From Tubulanus polymorphus (taxonomy: Eukaryota > Nemertea > Palaeonemertea > Tubulaniformes > Tubulanidae), in assembly GCF_964204645.1 (NCBI RefSeq), contig NC_134032.1:436501-500500 (forward strand): a stretch of DNA of 64,000 nucleotides, read 5' to 3'. Made by a program: the position numbers and the translations under genes. Under the pieces are notes generated by a model that saw only the letters and a list, made by a program, of their open reading frames with translations, was not told where the DNA came from and searched no databases. This document shows, piece by piece, positions 35,750 through 49,300 of this stretch (its first letter is position 1; each line of letters opens with the position of its first letter).

Positions 35750-36465
35750 GCTCATCCTCGCTTGCCATGGTTTGGATACCACCCGACAAACTCGCGCCAT
35801 CATAAACCCTGGCCGCAAACTCTTCATTGGTCTCTTACACTGCCCAAAATTTTTTGGGCGGACTGGTTGCCACTTAGCGCCTACCAGTCTATATATCTAG
35901 CCAATCAGACGCATTGCATTGATAGAGCCAAACTGCCGGTGAAAAACAACATTGGCTTAACCCATTACTCCTCAAGCCGCCCGTATCCGCCCTGTCTATT
36001 ACACCTCAAGCCGCCCGAATCCACCCCCGCACCTTTTGTATGCTGCACGAAAACGGTTAAAGTGGCAACATCCTCCTATTTCAATTTCTCGAGTATTTCG
36101 AATTTGAACATGACACATCTGAGCGCGCACTTCTAATCCAAGTAAGTTTGGATGAATTTCGGGGGCCAAAAGGACACGATTTTGGTGGCCCGCATAATCA
36201 AATCTTATATCATATGATTATGAAAGCCTCGACTATTTACTACACTAACTTGTAGTGCATGGAAATAAACAGCAAATGAGATATTTGGTATCGAGATGAA
36301 CTTGGATTTTACCTTGAATTTTCTGATCAGAGGAGTAATTGACATTACATAGTACAATTCTTGAGTGCTGGGTTAAAACACAGACTGGTGGCCGCTGAGC
36401 AGCAGCCTGTCCGCCCAAAGCTCGGCGAGCGGCGACCAAATGTCTGGCAAGCGAGGATACTTTTA
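35750..36465. mobile_element. Element with CATCCTCGCTTGCCA termini, long copy
   Basis: Left CTCATCCTCGCTTGCCATGG and right TGGCAAGCGAGGATA about 700 bp apart. The interior shares TAGCCAATCAGA and GCCGGTG words with the shorter element at 37003-37293. The 141-codon ORF inside has no recognised domain. Confidence 0.5.
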
Positions 36466-36519
36466 GCTGTGAAATAGTCAGCAATAAAGACACAGGACCC
36501 TAAACCATAGAAGACACGT

Positions 36520-36606
36520 GTGACAATCATCAGACACCTGTACAGTGACAATCATCAGACACCTGTACAGTGACAATCATCAGACACCTGTACAGTGACA
36601 ATCACT
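36520..36606. repeat. 25-bp tandem repeat, 3.5 copies
   Basis: Unit GACAATCATCAGACACCTGT plus ACAGT. Confidence 0.9.
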
Positions 36607-37002
36607 GTTATAAAGTCGTTATAGTTAAGACAATCACTATAATTGTGATGACTTAGCAAACTGAATTGCGAATACAAATTGAGACGACTTATATAATGTG
36701 ATGACTTAAACTTTGTAAATAGAATTGCTAATACAAATTGAGACGACTTAAATTGAGACGACTTATCTGTTGACGACTCAAGCAAGTTTGGCCGATTGAG
36801 AAATTTAAAACTCAACCCCGATCCATACAGCGTTCATGATAACTCTTATCATGAACTTGTTTAATATATCCGATATGTAAATGATAAAACAGTGAAATAA
36901 AGCAGCGATCCTGCTGGCCTTGACCATCGTGTTCGGCCCGACTCTTGATTATCAATGCAGCACAATTAGCATACCGTACCTAGCTAGAGACACATTTCAG
37001 TC

Positions 37003-37293
37003 CATCCTCGCTTGCCAGGGTTAGATCGGCTCACGTCAACACACACCCCGACCGCTGATCTTTCATCGGAATTTAACAACCAAAGATTTCTCAGGCGGTC
37101 ACCAGCGGATGTATCTAGCCAATCAGATGTGTTGCCTTTCACCGGCAGATTCGATCTACCAAAACAACAACGCATCCGATTGGTTAGATATTCAGATTGG
37201 CGGCCATCGAGTGCCAACCAGTCAGCGCAAGACATCTGTGCTGCAGGGTGTGTGGGAGGTGAGGGGCGATCATCCTCTGGCAAGCGAGGATGA
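37003..37293. mobile_element. MITE, TCATCCTCGCTTGCCAG termini
   Basis: TCATCCTCGCTTGCCAGG is mirrored by CTGGCAAGCGAGGATGA. About 290 bp, 30 bp beyond the stop of the SR-rich gene. Confidence 0.8.
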
Positions 37294-37321
37294 ATTAAGT
37301 TCTATTCTCAATTTGTAGTAT

Positions 37322-40300
37322 TCATTGTCTGAGTTGAATTGTTGGAATCGTAGACGGCGCCGTCTGCTGTTGCTGCTGCTGGTTATTGTTGCCGAATACC
37401 TGCCCCGACGTTGACGATGAGCCGAACCCCGATTTCAACCCCGAGACGCTTCTATCCGATTTGTTCGATGACCCGGCGGCTGACACGGCGGGCGAGTCCG
37501 CGCGGAACCGGTCGTGTTTCCAACGCGCCGCGTCCGCGTTGCCGCGCGGCCGCGACGACTGGTACGGTTTCCGGTTCATGAAATTCTGATTGTTGAATTT
37601 TCTCGGTTGATATTTACTGGAACTGATTCCAGATCCTGAAATAAACATCAAACATAATCAATACCAGGTCCGTATTTAGGGGGGGGGGGGGTCTGCACTG
37701 AACTATGGCATCAAACATTTGACTTGAAAGAGCTTTTAACAAACAGTAGCCCTAGGGCTAAAAAAAATTGATATTGTTTCTCCGCTCTGCTGTTGATCCG
37801 GCCGGCCGCCTATCTACCCTGTACATTACTTTTTTTAAAATCGTGATCAATTTTACCATAACAGACTCGGCCGCTATAGAAATGAACTGTTTATAAATTT
37901 TATCATATTTTACAAAAATGACCCGGCCGCTGCGGAGAAACTAGGTATCATTTTTGTTTAGCCTAGAGTTGTAACCGTAAAAACGATAATCTGTTAATCC
38001 TGAATCCATTAATTATTGATTAACAGATTAGGGTTTTTACAGCACTAACAACTCTCTCTGTGGCTTGAATGAGAAATAATTCGGTGTCAAAAATAGAAGC
38101 TTAATTGAAAATTAACTAGAAATCATATTCTAATTTGAGTATCTTGATAACATTTGAAAGGAATTGGGCCCTTAAAATAGGCGGAAACTACTCTGAAATA
38201 GTTGTTGTCAGATCTGTCTGTTTTGAGAGTATTGCGATATTTTTGGGAGGAGTTGAGTCCTTCAAAAAAACAATCGCACAAAACTACTCGTAAATAGTCA
38301 GGTCTGCTTTTAGGGAAAAATATTTCCACAATCGCCGGCAGACGCTCGGCGTTATCTCAACACTCACCGCTTCGTAATTTTATCTTGTTCGGTTTCACCG
38401 AGACGTCGATTTCAAAATCGCGCGAGAAATGAATTGTCACGAATTGGAAAAACGACGCGACTCCGAATTTCCGCGTGGCGAGTATTTCTTCGTATTTTTC
38501 CTCGTAAATACGCCGGATTCTCGACGCGGTGAGGCCCTCCGTGAAGCCGACGCCGCTCTCCTGCAACACGGCCTCAACGCGATCTTTCATCAGCCAACGC
38601 GTGTACTTGTGAGGTGGCAATTTGAAAACCTGCGGCCGTCCTGAAATTACAAGTTGAATACACCTGCTATAGTCATCTCGGGCAGACACAGTACACCCTA
38701 ATACTCTACTCCGGGATACATCAACTAATCCAATCAAACCTAGACCATCAATCAATGCATCGAAATCAAATATCACAACCAGTTTGTTTTATAAAAGCTT
38801 TTAAACCTTTCAGTGTGTCTACACATCAGTGCAGTGTAATGATCTACACCTCAGTGCAGTGTATAGATCTACACATCAGTGCACTGTATGAATCTACACA
38901 TCAGTGCAATGTATAGATCTACATCTTGGTGCGATGTATAGATCTACACATCAGTGCAATGTATAGATCTACATCTTGGTGCGATGTATAGATCTACATC
39001 TTGGTGCGATCTACATCTCAGGATGGTTTATAAATCTACACCTCAGTGCAGTGTATGAATCTACCCCTCAGTACGGTGTATGAATCTACACCTCAGTACG
39101 GTGTATAAATTAATGATGGTCATTGTTAGCACAGAGATTTAGATTAGAAGAATATAAGAACAGAAGGTTAGGTTAAGAAAGGTCAGGTGAATCAATGGGA
39201 TTAGGATTTACCCTTCCAACGGTGCGTTTACACCATAGTGCGGTGTATAAACCAGTGATGGGTTTTGAATAGAAAAATGTAAGCGGCATCGCGAGGATAG
39301 AACGAGTTCTATTTCAACGACCCGATCAGATCGTCGTAGCCAATCAGCGACAAGTTTTGCGTCAAACGACCTTAAGACTCTGCGACGATTGAGTAATAGT
39401 CGACCCGAGTGTTCTTACGACGTCGCGACAAACCAATCAGCAATCGACGGTGGTTTACTACTGCTAGTCGACCTGAGCTTAAGCTTTAAACATCTAAATG
39501 TTATCTATTACTAACCAATTTTATCGGTATTTCCGCCATATTTCTCGAGTTCCAGACGATCCTCCGTAGTACCATACATCCCTCTCGGCGGACGCGGAGT
39601 CAATGTGCTGCCGATGTTTTTATCGTTTCTGTTGACACTTTCTCCAGCCGCCCCGCCCCCGCCCCCGCCGGTTGAGTCTTTCGGACTCGATCTGTCGTCG
39701 TGTTGCTGCAAGTATTTCAAACATTTTATTGTGAAACAATTCACGTGGTGTATCAAAACAAGAACATGAAATAATCCCCACAAGCAAGTCAGACAGTAAG
39801 GACTCCAGTCAAAAAGTCGTCTAAATTCTTAAGATTGGTCTTAAATGGATAAAATCCTATAGAACCAAAATGGTCTTAGACTGGTCTTAAGTTGTTAGAT
39901 TGGTTATAGAACTAAAATGAGCTTAGACTGGTCTTAAGTTGTTAGATTGGTTATCTAACTGAAGTGAGCTCTGACCGGGATCGTCCAACTTGCCAAAGGA
40001 TTCAAATGCAGTGGTGTTGGAAGCAATTTGAGATTGTTACGGCCAAGGCCTAGAGAGCTGGTTCTCAGTCGGTAAAATGCAGAATAAATAAATGATATTT
40101 TCGATTTTTGTAATCGGAAATATCTTACCAGGAACGGCGCGTTCTTATTCGGCGACCAAAATTTCTTTTTATTCGAATCTTGCGGAGATTTGAATTCTTT
40201 GCGTTGGTTGCCGCCGGCGCCGCCGCGACTGTCGTATTTTTTGTAGCCGCTGCCGAACGCCTGACCGCTCGTAGTCGGTTTGAACGAGCTGTTTTTGTCG

Positions 40301-43300
40301 AACGCTCTCCCGGTCGACGACGACGACTGTCTGAAAGCGTTGTTCCTGCCACCGTCAGCTGCCAGCTTACCGAAATTACCTTTCATATCTACAAACGAAA
40401 TGATTATAATCAATTATCTAACCAACATCCAGGGGCTGCAGTTACTAAAAAGTTGGTTTAACCCTTTCAGTGCGTCTACACCGCAGTGCGGTTTATAAAT
40501 CAGTGATCAATCTTCCCTAACCAGTTTCTTCAATTTCCACCCTCATATTTTTTCAATTTTTAACCTTATGAAAATTCGTGGCCTAAAATAGATTTCCTCA
40601 ATTCACTGCTATTTCCCGTATTCAAGGCCTATGAATGTGCTGAAGAGAAAATAGCCTGACGATGTAACATTTTTCATTGAATCGAGTATTGATAAACTAA
40701 AGAAACAAGCGGTCGATAGCATTATCCACAATTCCCTGAACTTTCCAGGTTTTTTTTTTTTGGTAAATAAAATTCATCGAGTCTCCTGAAGTTTTCCCTG
40801 ATTTTTCTGATTGCCTGAGTTGACCAGGAGACTGGCCACCCTGCGTAAAGACTGAATGCACCACTTCGATAACTCACTCTGTTGGCGTTTGTTGATATTC
40901 GCTTGTCTTTTCTTAATGTCTTCCAATTTCTTTTTGCGAAATTCGGCCAAAACTTTCTTTTTCCTGAAAATATCATCAATCATCGGATGTATGAATGACC
41001 GAAACATAGAGCATGATTAAAAATCCATAGATGATCAAACAATGCGTAGCTTGCGTGCAATTATGATAAGAAAATTCGGAACTCTGTTCTAAGCCTCAAA
41101 TTTACAATTGATTGTGGCTATATCATCCAACTGTGAAGCAGCTCAAATGAGAGAGGAATTTGACTTTTAAAATAGCTGTTTAATTGAAAGTGAAATCAGA
41201 TATTCTGATTCATTCACTTTCTTCCCCTTTACAAATATCCTGGGCCCGGTTTAATAGACTGGTATTATCTTTAACTCGGGGGTTAACTCAATTGAAAATG
41301 AATTGAGTTAGCCTCCGGGTTCAAGTTAATACCAGTCTATAAAACCGGGCCCTGAATTTTCCACGTGATTACACAAAATTCTCTGAGAATCAGAGAGAAA
41401 TTTCTAGGTTTTAAAATGTTACAATTCATTGATTTTTCATTGAATCACATACTAATAAAGGAACACGCGGTCAATAGCATCATCCAAGTTCCGCGAGTTT
41501 TACAAGTCTTTGGCAAAATTAGTCAAGTTCCCCGAGTTTTTCTAGAATTTTTCAGATTCCCCGAGATTTCCAGGTTTCTGGCAAGATTTGTTAAATTCCC
41601 TGGCCAGGGCCAGTTGCACAGACCTGGCTTAAGTGCAAAAGTGGTCTTAAATCTTAAGACTGATCTTAAGTCATTAGATTAGCTACAGAACTAAGTCGAT
41701 CTTAGACCGGTCTTAAGTCTAAGCCGTCACTATGCAACCGGCTCCAGAGTTTTCCATGAGTTTTCCGGGTCAGTGGCGCCACCATGTATGGAAATGATTT
41801 TTCAAACCGTCTCGTACCTGTTGACCTCTTCGATTTTTTTCTCCAACTCGGCTGTTTTCTTCTTATTTTTGATCAGACTGTATCGAAGGTCGCCCTCTTT
41901 CAGAGCTAGAGTTTTATCGGACGCTTCTCGGTGCTGTACTTTCCTATAAACGTGAAACACATAAACATGAAACACAATTCGAACCTAGGATAAGAGTAGT
42001 AGTAGCTCAGACATGTAGAGAATAGGATAATAAGATTAAAACCCACACATTTATCCCTTTCAGTGCGTCTACACCGCAGTGCGGTGTATGAATCGGTGAT
42101 GGATTTTGCTAGTACACCGCACTGCAGTGTATTGATTTAATTAGTAATTACTAATTATTTCTATTGAAAGATGGCAGCACCTTTCAAACATAGTGAAATA
42201 CTAGTAACTAATGATACACTGCACCGCGGTGTAGACGCACTATAGTGGTATTCCCGTTATTCAACACACTAGGGTGGAATTTTTCAGAATTTTCAAATTA
42301 TCTTCAGCACTATAGGGTATTAATTAGTCAGCACTGAAAGGGTTAAGAGATAAATAAATTCTACTTGTCAAGAATTGAATGAATTTGTTTTCCATTAGAT
42401 AAATTGAAATCATGTACATGTAATTTAAAGTCGCTCAATTTGTATAGCCAATAGGCTCAGCGTACAGCTGGCCTAAAAATGGCCTAAGCTTGGACATATA
42501 TCTGGTCAACCGGCGGCATTAGAGTACAACTATCTGCTGAACAAAGTCTATTTGTTAAAACTATCATTGAGATCGACCTCGACAAAAATCAACTTCACAC
42601 GAAATCAATCACAAAAAAAAAATCTCGTAAAAAATCCTTTATCACTTTTATCATTTCGAAATACTGATTAGTCATTGACGCACAAACAACGGTTTCTTAT
42701 CTCCGGGTCTTCGTCACATAGCGCATGACATTATCACATAACTGTTATACGTGATATAAAACTTATACGCCCGAGTTCTTAGTTCTATGTAGTTACTTAT
42801 TGACGAGCAAACATGGCGGGTAGTAGCGTTAGCTGCGAGTATAGATCAGAATTCACTGTTACGTTTGAAAGACGCAAAGTAAACGTTTATTCAGATGAGG
42901 AGAATGAAAGTAGAGATATCGCTAATTATTCCTATCAACCGTTATTCAAACTAGAATGTGATCTGATAACTGTTGACGGTGATCTATTACAATTGCCAGT
43001 AACGATATGGACAGAGGAACTGGAGACCTTGATTAAACGAGAACTTTTTGAAAGACAACAAATAACCGAAGAACAAATATCCGTACAAGTGATAACGTTC
43101 GATGAGGTAAGAATCATTTTCATCTTCAGTTTCATCATCATCACCCACGCACGATACTAGACGGGTGACCGCTGCGAGGTGAGAGTCAAATACAAAATGT
43201 TGTTTTCAATTTCAGGTGAAATTAGAATGGCGAGCAGCGCCCCCCGGTGTTGAGATACCGGATCTCGGCATCCCGTTCAACCATCAACCACAAACCCACG

Positions 43301-46300
43301 GATTCATCGTTAAGTGTTCGAATGGAGAAATGGCCGAAAACTATAAATCAAGCCTTCAAAAGTCTCCACAATTTATAGGAGCAGGACTTCATGTGATCGG
43401 TATTAGTCGACGAGGGACGCAATCGTTTAAAGTTAACTATACAGAACCGATCACTGAACATCAGACTGGTACAGAGCTGATGGAACCTGAGGATGAACAT
43501 CCCACTGGTACAGAGCTGATGGAACCTGAGGATGAACATCCGACTGGTACAGAGGATGATGTTATTGTTTCATTAATGATCAATAAACAGGTAGATACGG
43601 ACTTCAGTCCCACCCTGGTGACGTCACTACCTGTTGAGCAGGCGGGTCGACAGTCACGTATAATATGTGCGCGCTATAAATTCGCTGATTATATATATAG
43701 TATGAATGAGGATAATGAGATGGAGAGATACATAGAGTTTGACTGTGATGAGATACAAGGACTCGATACTGATAGTAACGGGTATCTGTTTGCGCTCGTG
43801 AAGAAAAACAGCAAATTCTACCTGAGAAAATATAAAGATACAATAAAACTGTTAGAAGAAGACATCACCGATATCCGGTCTGGAGTCTGTAGAACCCTAA
43901 TACTCCGTGATCACAAAATCTATGTACAGTCAAAGAGAGACGTTCATGTTTTACGTTTATTAGAAAACCCTGTAAACAGTTTGATTGATAGAAACCGAGT
44001 GAAGAAGTATCAGCTCCCGGGTGGAGAGTACAAATATATCAACTGTTTAGATGTGGACTCACGGGAACGCATGTTTGCCTACTGTATGCATACACGTAGA
44101 TTATTGTATCTGACAGCAGAAGCAAAGCTGATAAGTTTTATCTATTTGAAGGATTTCGGACTAACATTTGATCCACTTGTGGGACGCGTGTGCCTGATCA
44201 GTGATAAACATGTATTACTATCGGTATACTCTAATACTGATAACAGAGGTGCTGTTATCAGTATCAGATATAATGATGAGGGGTTTATAGATCCCCCCGG
44301 ACGTATAGTAATGAACTCAATGCACAGTTTGGTATGTGAGATGCATAAAGTGTGTGACAGTAACACTGTAGTTATTTGTCACTATGATAACAGTTATAAA
44401 CAGGACTCACTTAGAGTTTATAATATAAACACTGGACTAGCTCAGTAACTAGTTGCCGCATGATAAACAGAACTTGTTGATAGTTTACAAAACTCTGCAC
44501 CAACAGTGTTATTCAACGTGTATCTATACTATATTTCTCTAATGCGTATTTTACTGAACATCTCACGTTTGCCATGGGTCTCGTCGGGGTGTATAACTTA
44601 TCCATTAAATGCAACATATCTATAAGAATGCATTGTGAAGGGTTTTTTATACGAAAAACATCAGTGGGACCAGAAATTTGGGGTTTTGTACAAGCCAATC
44701 AACTGGCTACGTAGACGCGACAAGTGTGAACAACAGTAGCAGCAGCAGTAGCAGCAGCAGCGCTACACACACACACTCACGCAAGAGCACTGCAGCAGGC
44801 TTCTAAAAATAAACTGGGTCACTACTGCTGTTACCAACACCGTGAACTGAAACTCAAGAGGTGTCATGAGATGCAGGCTTCAATTACCCAACGGTCCATC
44901 CCGATTGCTAACGCAATTTCATTGCCATACGTTTATTGTTATTTAGATAAGATAACTCTTTCTGTTTTTTCATTATAGAATACATAGCCTATAATATTGT
45001 AATTACTGCATTCTTAGTATTCCATTTTTCTATCTACCCGTCCATTGGGTGTGTATTTGGCTAGTTGCTGTATAAGTCTACTCTTTTATTGAAAACAAAT
45101 TTATTCAATTTGCGATAAATAGAATTCATTCTTCATCAAATTGCACAGGGATGAAAATGTTTGCGGGAGGTTGGATGGCGGGATAGTTACCTATCGTCCG
45201 ATGGAGTCCGACTCCTCCGGGAATCACGATCCGATGATTCGGACGACGAACGACCTCTACTCCGACCACGACCTTTACTCCCGCCGCCGCGACTTCGATG
45301 AAAGTCGCTGTCGTACGAGGCCGACCGGCGTTTGTCGCGTTTCCGCGACAACGACCGGCGGCGTCTGCTGTCGCTACGGCTACGACTGTCGCGTTGAGGT
45401 TTCTTGCCGACCGGACTACGACTGGCGCTGTTCTTCACGCGCGCGGCGGCCGCGGTCTCGCGTTGTTTGTTACGTCGCTCCCGTTCGATGCGATCGTCTG
45501 TCGCTCCGACCTCTTCCAACTCGATCCCGGAGAATCGAGAGATTCTTTGTCTGAATGAGAAAAATGTCAATTATCAATAATATGAGTTTAGCTAGAGACA
45601 CAATGGTTAAATTGTGAAGTTATGCGCTGATTCAGATTACTCTTATAACGTGGCCACTAATATATTTGTTAACGAGAGAGAAATCTCACAATAACGAAGC
45701 CAAGATTGAAAAATTCTATATCAGAATGGTTGTATTTGAGGAGCGACGTTTCGGCTAACAACTGTTAGCCATCATCAGGCGTACTGATGATGGCTAACAG
45801 TTGTTACGCCTGATGATGGCTAACAGTTGTTAGCCGAAACGTCGCTCCTCAAATACAACCATTCTGATATAGAATTTTTCAATCTTGGCTTCGTTATTGT
45901 GGGATTTCTGTCATTATCATCATACACGGATATTGTCGTCTTGACTGCAAGTTATTTTCCTAGACACGATCTGCTAAGAATCCAATCAATAAACGCGATC
46001 AAATACATAAAACACAGATGGAAACTGTTTGATTAGATCTAGCAAATCTTAACAAATTTCACCGACTTATCCCTATTTTTAGCTTTCTTTTTAAAGAAAG
46101 GAAAATTCATCGAGTTTTCCCTGGTTTCCAGGTAAGTGGCGCCACCCTGTTTTAGAAACAATAAGCATGCGCCTTGAAGCTGTCTTGACCACACTGTCTT
46201 ATGTCTTTAAACAGCAATCAGATCAATGAACTCATGGATTGGCTAGTTTGCTACTAGCAAAGTGCACCATGATGCAGTGCACTAGCAAAGTCCCATCACC

Positions 46301-49300
46301 GAGTTTTACACCGCACTGCGGTGTAGACCCGCTGAAGGCGTCAGTTCGAATTGATCTGATTTGGCAACAATTTCAAACTCACCTGGTTTTTCCAGATTTC
46401 TGTCGATTTGTGATTAATTCATCATCATCATCGTCATCGTCGTCATAGCGTTGCGTGAACGAACCTATTTTAGCGAACGAGCTAGCAGCCGATGACGTGG
46501 CGCCGGCGGGTCCCGACGGACGAGCCTTCACGACTCGGGTCTCAATCAACTCGTCGTTCTCGTCGTATCGGAACTGTTTGATCTCCTCGCGGTCGAACAT
46601 CGGTTTCAGACCCTCGTCTTTACGACGAAGGATCGCGACGCAGTCCGGATTGTACGACCGGTCGACGGTGTAAACCGGCGCGCCGCTGACCTTGCGTTTT
46701 ATGTCGACCGATATGTACAACTCGACGACCGGTCCGCGAGACGGGTTGCCCGGGAGATCGCGGAAACGATCCGACAGCGTGTAGCGTTGGCGGCGTTTAA
46801 CGACGTGCGGCGGCTCGCGTATCGCGCTCACCGTCCGCGTCGTCAGTAAACCAGACGTTCCCGACTCCGTCTGCTCGAGACCGCCGCGTTTCTTCACCGG
46901 AGAACTCAACCCTACACTCGTTCCCGCTGCTGCTGGTGCTGCTGCTGACCCCGCTGCTGCTGCTGTTGATGATTTAGATCTCTTTCGCCACGAGTCCGAC
47001 CCACGTTCGTCGTTACCGGCGCTCGCAGTTAACTTACTGCGTTTCTGTTCGTACGTCTGCTCTCTGTAACACAAACAATCAACATCATAAATTCTGTCTT
47101 TGAATTAAAATCACTCGCTTTTCAATCCAGGTTTCACCAGGATCCCTACAGATCAGTGATTACTGGCTATAAGGTGTTTTTAAAGGAGAAAATTACAAAT
47201 TTGCATCCCTTTCATATCTCAATTACTCTAGACTCCTCCTAAATCGGTACTGTTCTCAGTAAACCGTTAATCCAGTGGTTTCATAAGAAAATTTACATAC
47301 TTTTACATCACTAAACTCTAATTTGGTACCCTCCTAATTGGGTTAAAGCAAGTACCAACTGTACCAATTTAGAGGTAGTCTTCTGGACCCAGTTCCACAG
47401 TTGTAAGTTAAGATTTGACTCTGAGTTAACTCATCGAAAATGAACTAATTTTAACTCAGAGTTAACACTAAACTCAGAACTGTGGAACTGGATCCTCTAC
47501 ATTTACAAACTAGACACAAATTTCTAATTGCCCGTTGAGTTTCAGGTATTTCGCTCAAATCTTAGCAGTTTCTTTAGAAGTATTATCTGTTTAGAAAGAG
47601 TTTTTTTAGGATCTGTCGGGACCCGGTTGTACATGGAGACACTGCGGCAGATTTTACCTTTGATTTGCCGGGGAAGCTGAACGTTTACGATCTTTACCCC
47701 GACGATCGCTCGCCGACGATTTACTCGCGCTTGTCTTCGCTTCACTGAAACATGAAAATTTTCAAATTATCTCCAGCACAAGAGGGTATTGATTAGTCAG
47801 CACTGAAAGGGTTAAGACATTTTGCAAACTTGTTGACGACGCGTTGAAGTTATTTAACAAAACCTTTCGAAGAGGTAGTTCTATCCCGTTAACACTGTAA
47901 ATACTTGTCAAAATGCAGGCTACTTTTTCGGGCCCCGCTTAAAATATCTACTGTCGTAATTCATGTGAATTTAATTTCTTAAAACGTCGGTACAATTCTT
48001 CCAAAATCACGCCCCGAAAGGTGCATTATTCTCAAAACGAACATTCGTCAGAATTATGTTAAACCGCGCGAAAACTATGACATAATTCAGGATCCAGTTC
48101 AACGGTAATCGAGGTTGGGTTTTCTTTAAACGTTTTATTATCAAATCGTAACTTGGAAACTGGATTCTGACGGAGAGAGAAGAGAAGTTAAAATGAAAAA
48201 GGAACCGTTATTAAAACTCGTAAATCATCGATGCAATGACACCTACCTGTCAGCATGAATACATCGCACAAGTATTTTATCTATACAGACATTTTTTCTC
48301 GCTTTTTAATCTATCAATTTTTTTCCTTAAAGACTCGTATGTTTTTTTTTTTTTTTCTACTGGTAGGGAAAGAACTCCATCGAGAAAATCATCGTTATTA
48401 TTCGCCGACCATTCTAATTTCGTGATTCGACGACTTTTCCCGTGACTTTTCTCGCCAAATTTTATGACTTAATCGCCGTGTCGTAAAACCTGTCGTACGC
48501 TCTGGTCTTTAAAGTCGCTTGCACGTGGTGGTAGCAGAACGTAGGCCTCGTTTGTATTACGAATTCTGCGCTGCAAAATTTCATAGATCGAATTCCGTAA
48601 CTTTCGGACAATTTGACGCAGAGTTTCTAACTTTCTTCATCTTGAATTCACTGACATTTTCAGTTTTGATATGAACCTTGAATACTGGAAGGGTCTGAAT
48701 TCAGCATTTATTCATCGATAGCCACATTTCTACACCACCTGTCTCATGTACGTACGCCTAATTATTGATTATTGATTTCATAATACTTCACACTTTTTAG
48801 TGCATTTTCAACTGATTTTCAGCTATCTTAGTCAGCTGAGAGAAATTTCACTGATTACCACAAGGGTCTACAATAAACAGTCTTGCAGCAATTTCAATGT
48901 CAATACGCCTTTACACGACACACCCTCAAAGTATATAAAATTCCCTGATTGAAGTCTCCAGCACTGACGGGTTTATGGCATCACGTGCAGCACCCTCTAT
49001 TGGTGGTCAAACACAATAAGTGATTTATATGACAGACCGTTGAAGTTTGTAAATGCTTTATCTTTTTTTTTGTTGGGTGCGACAAGTCTCCAGCTCTGGT
49101 AGGTAAACAATCTATGACATCACGTACAACACCCTCTATCGGTGGTCAAACACACTAGGCCTATATGATTTACATGACAGAGCGTTGACCATTCGTAAAT
49201 CCCCTATTGTTTATGTTCAGCATGTCTCCAGCACTGATGGGCAAACAAACTATGACATCACGTACAGCACCCTCTATCGGTGGCCAGACACACTATACGA

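Noticed and set aside
45141-45558. Plus-strand Arg-rich ORFs
   Set aside because: Antisense of the RS-rich exon 45550-45191, which has matching splice phases.
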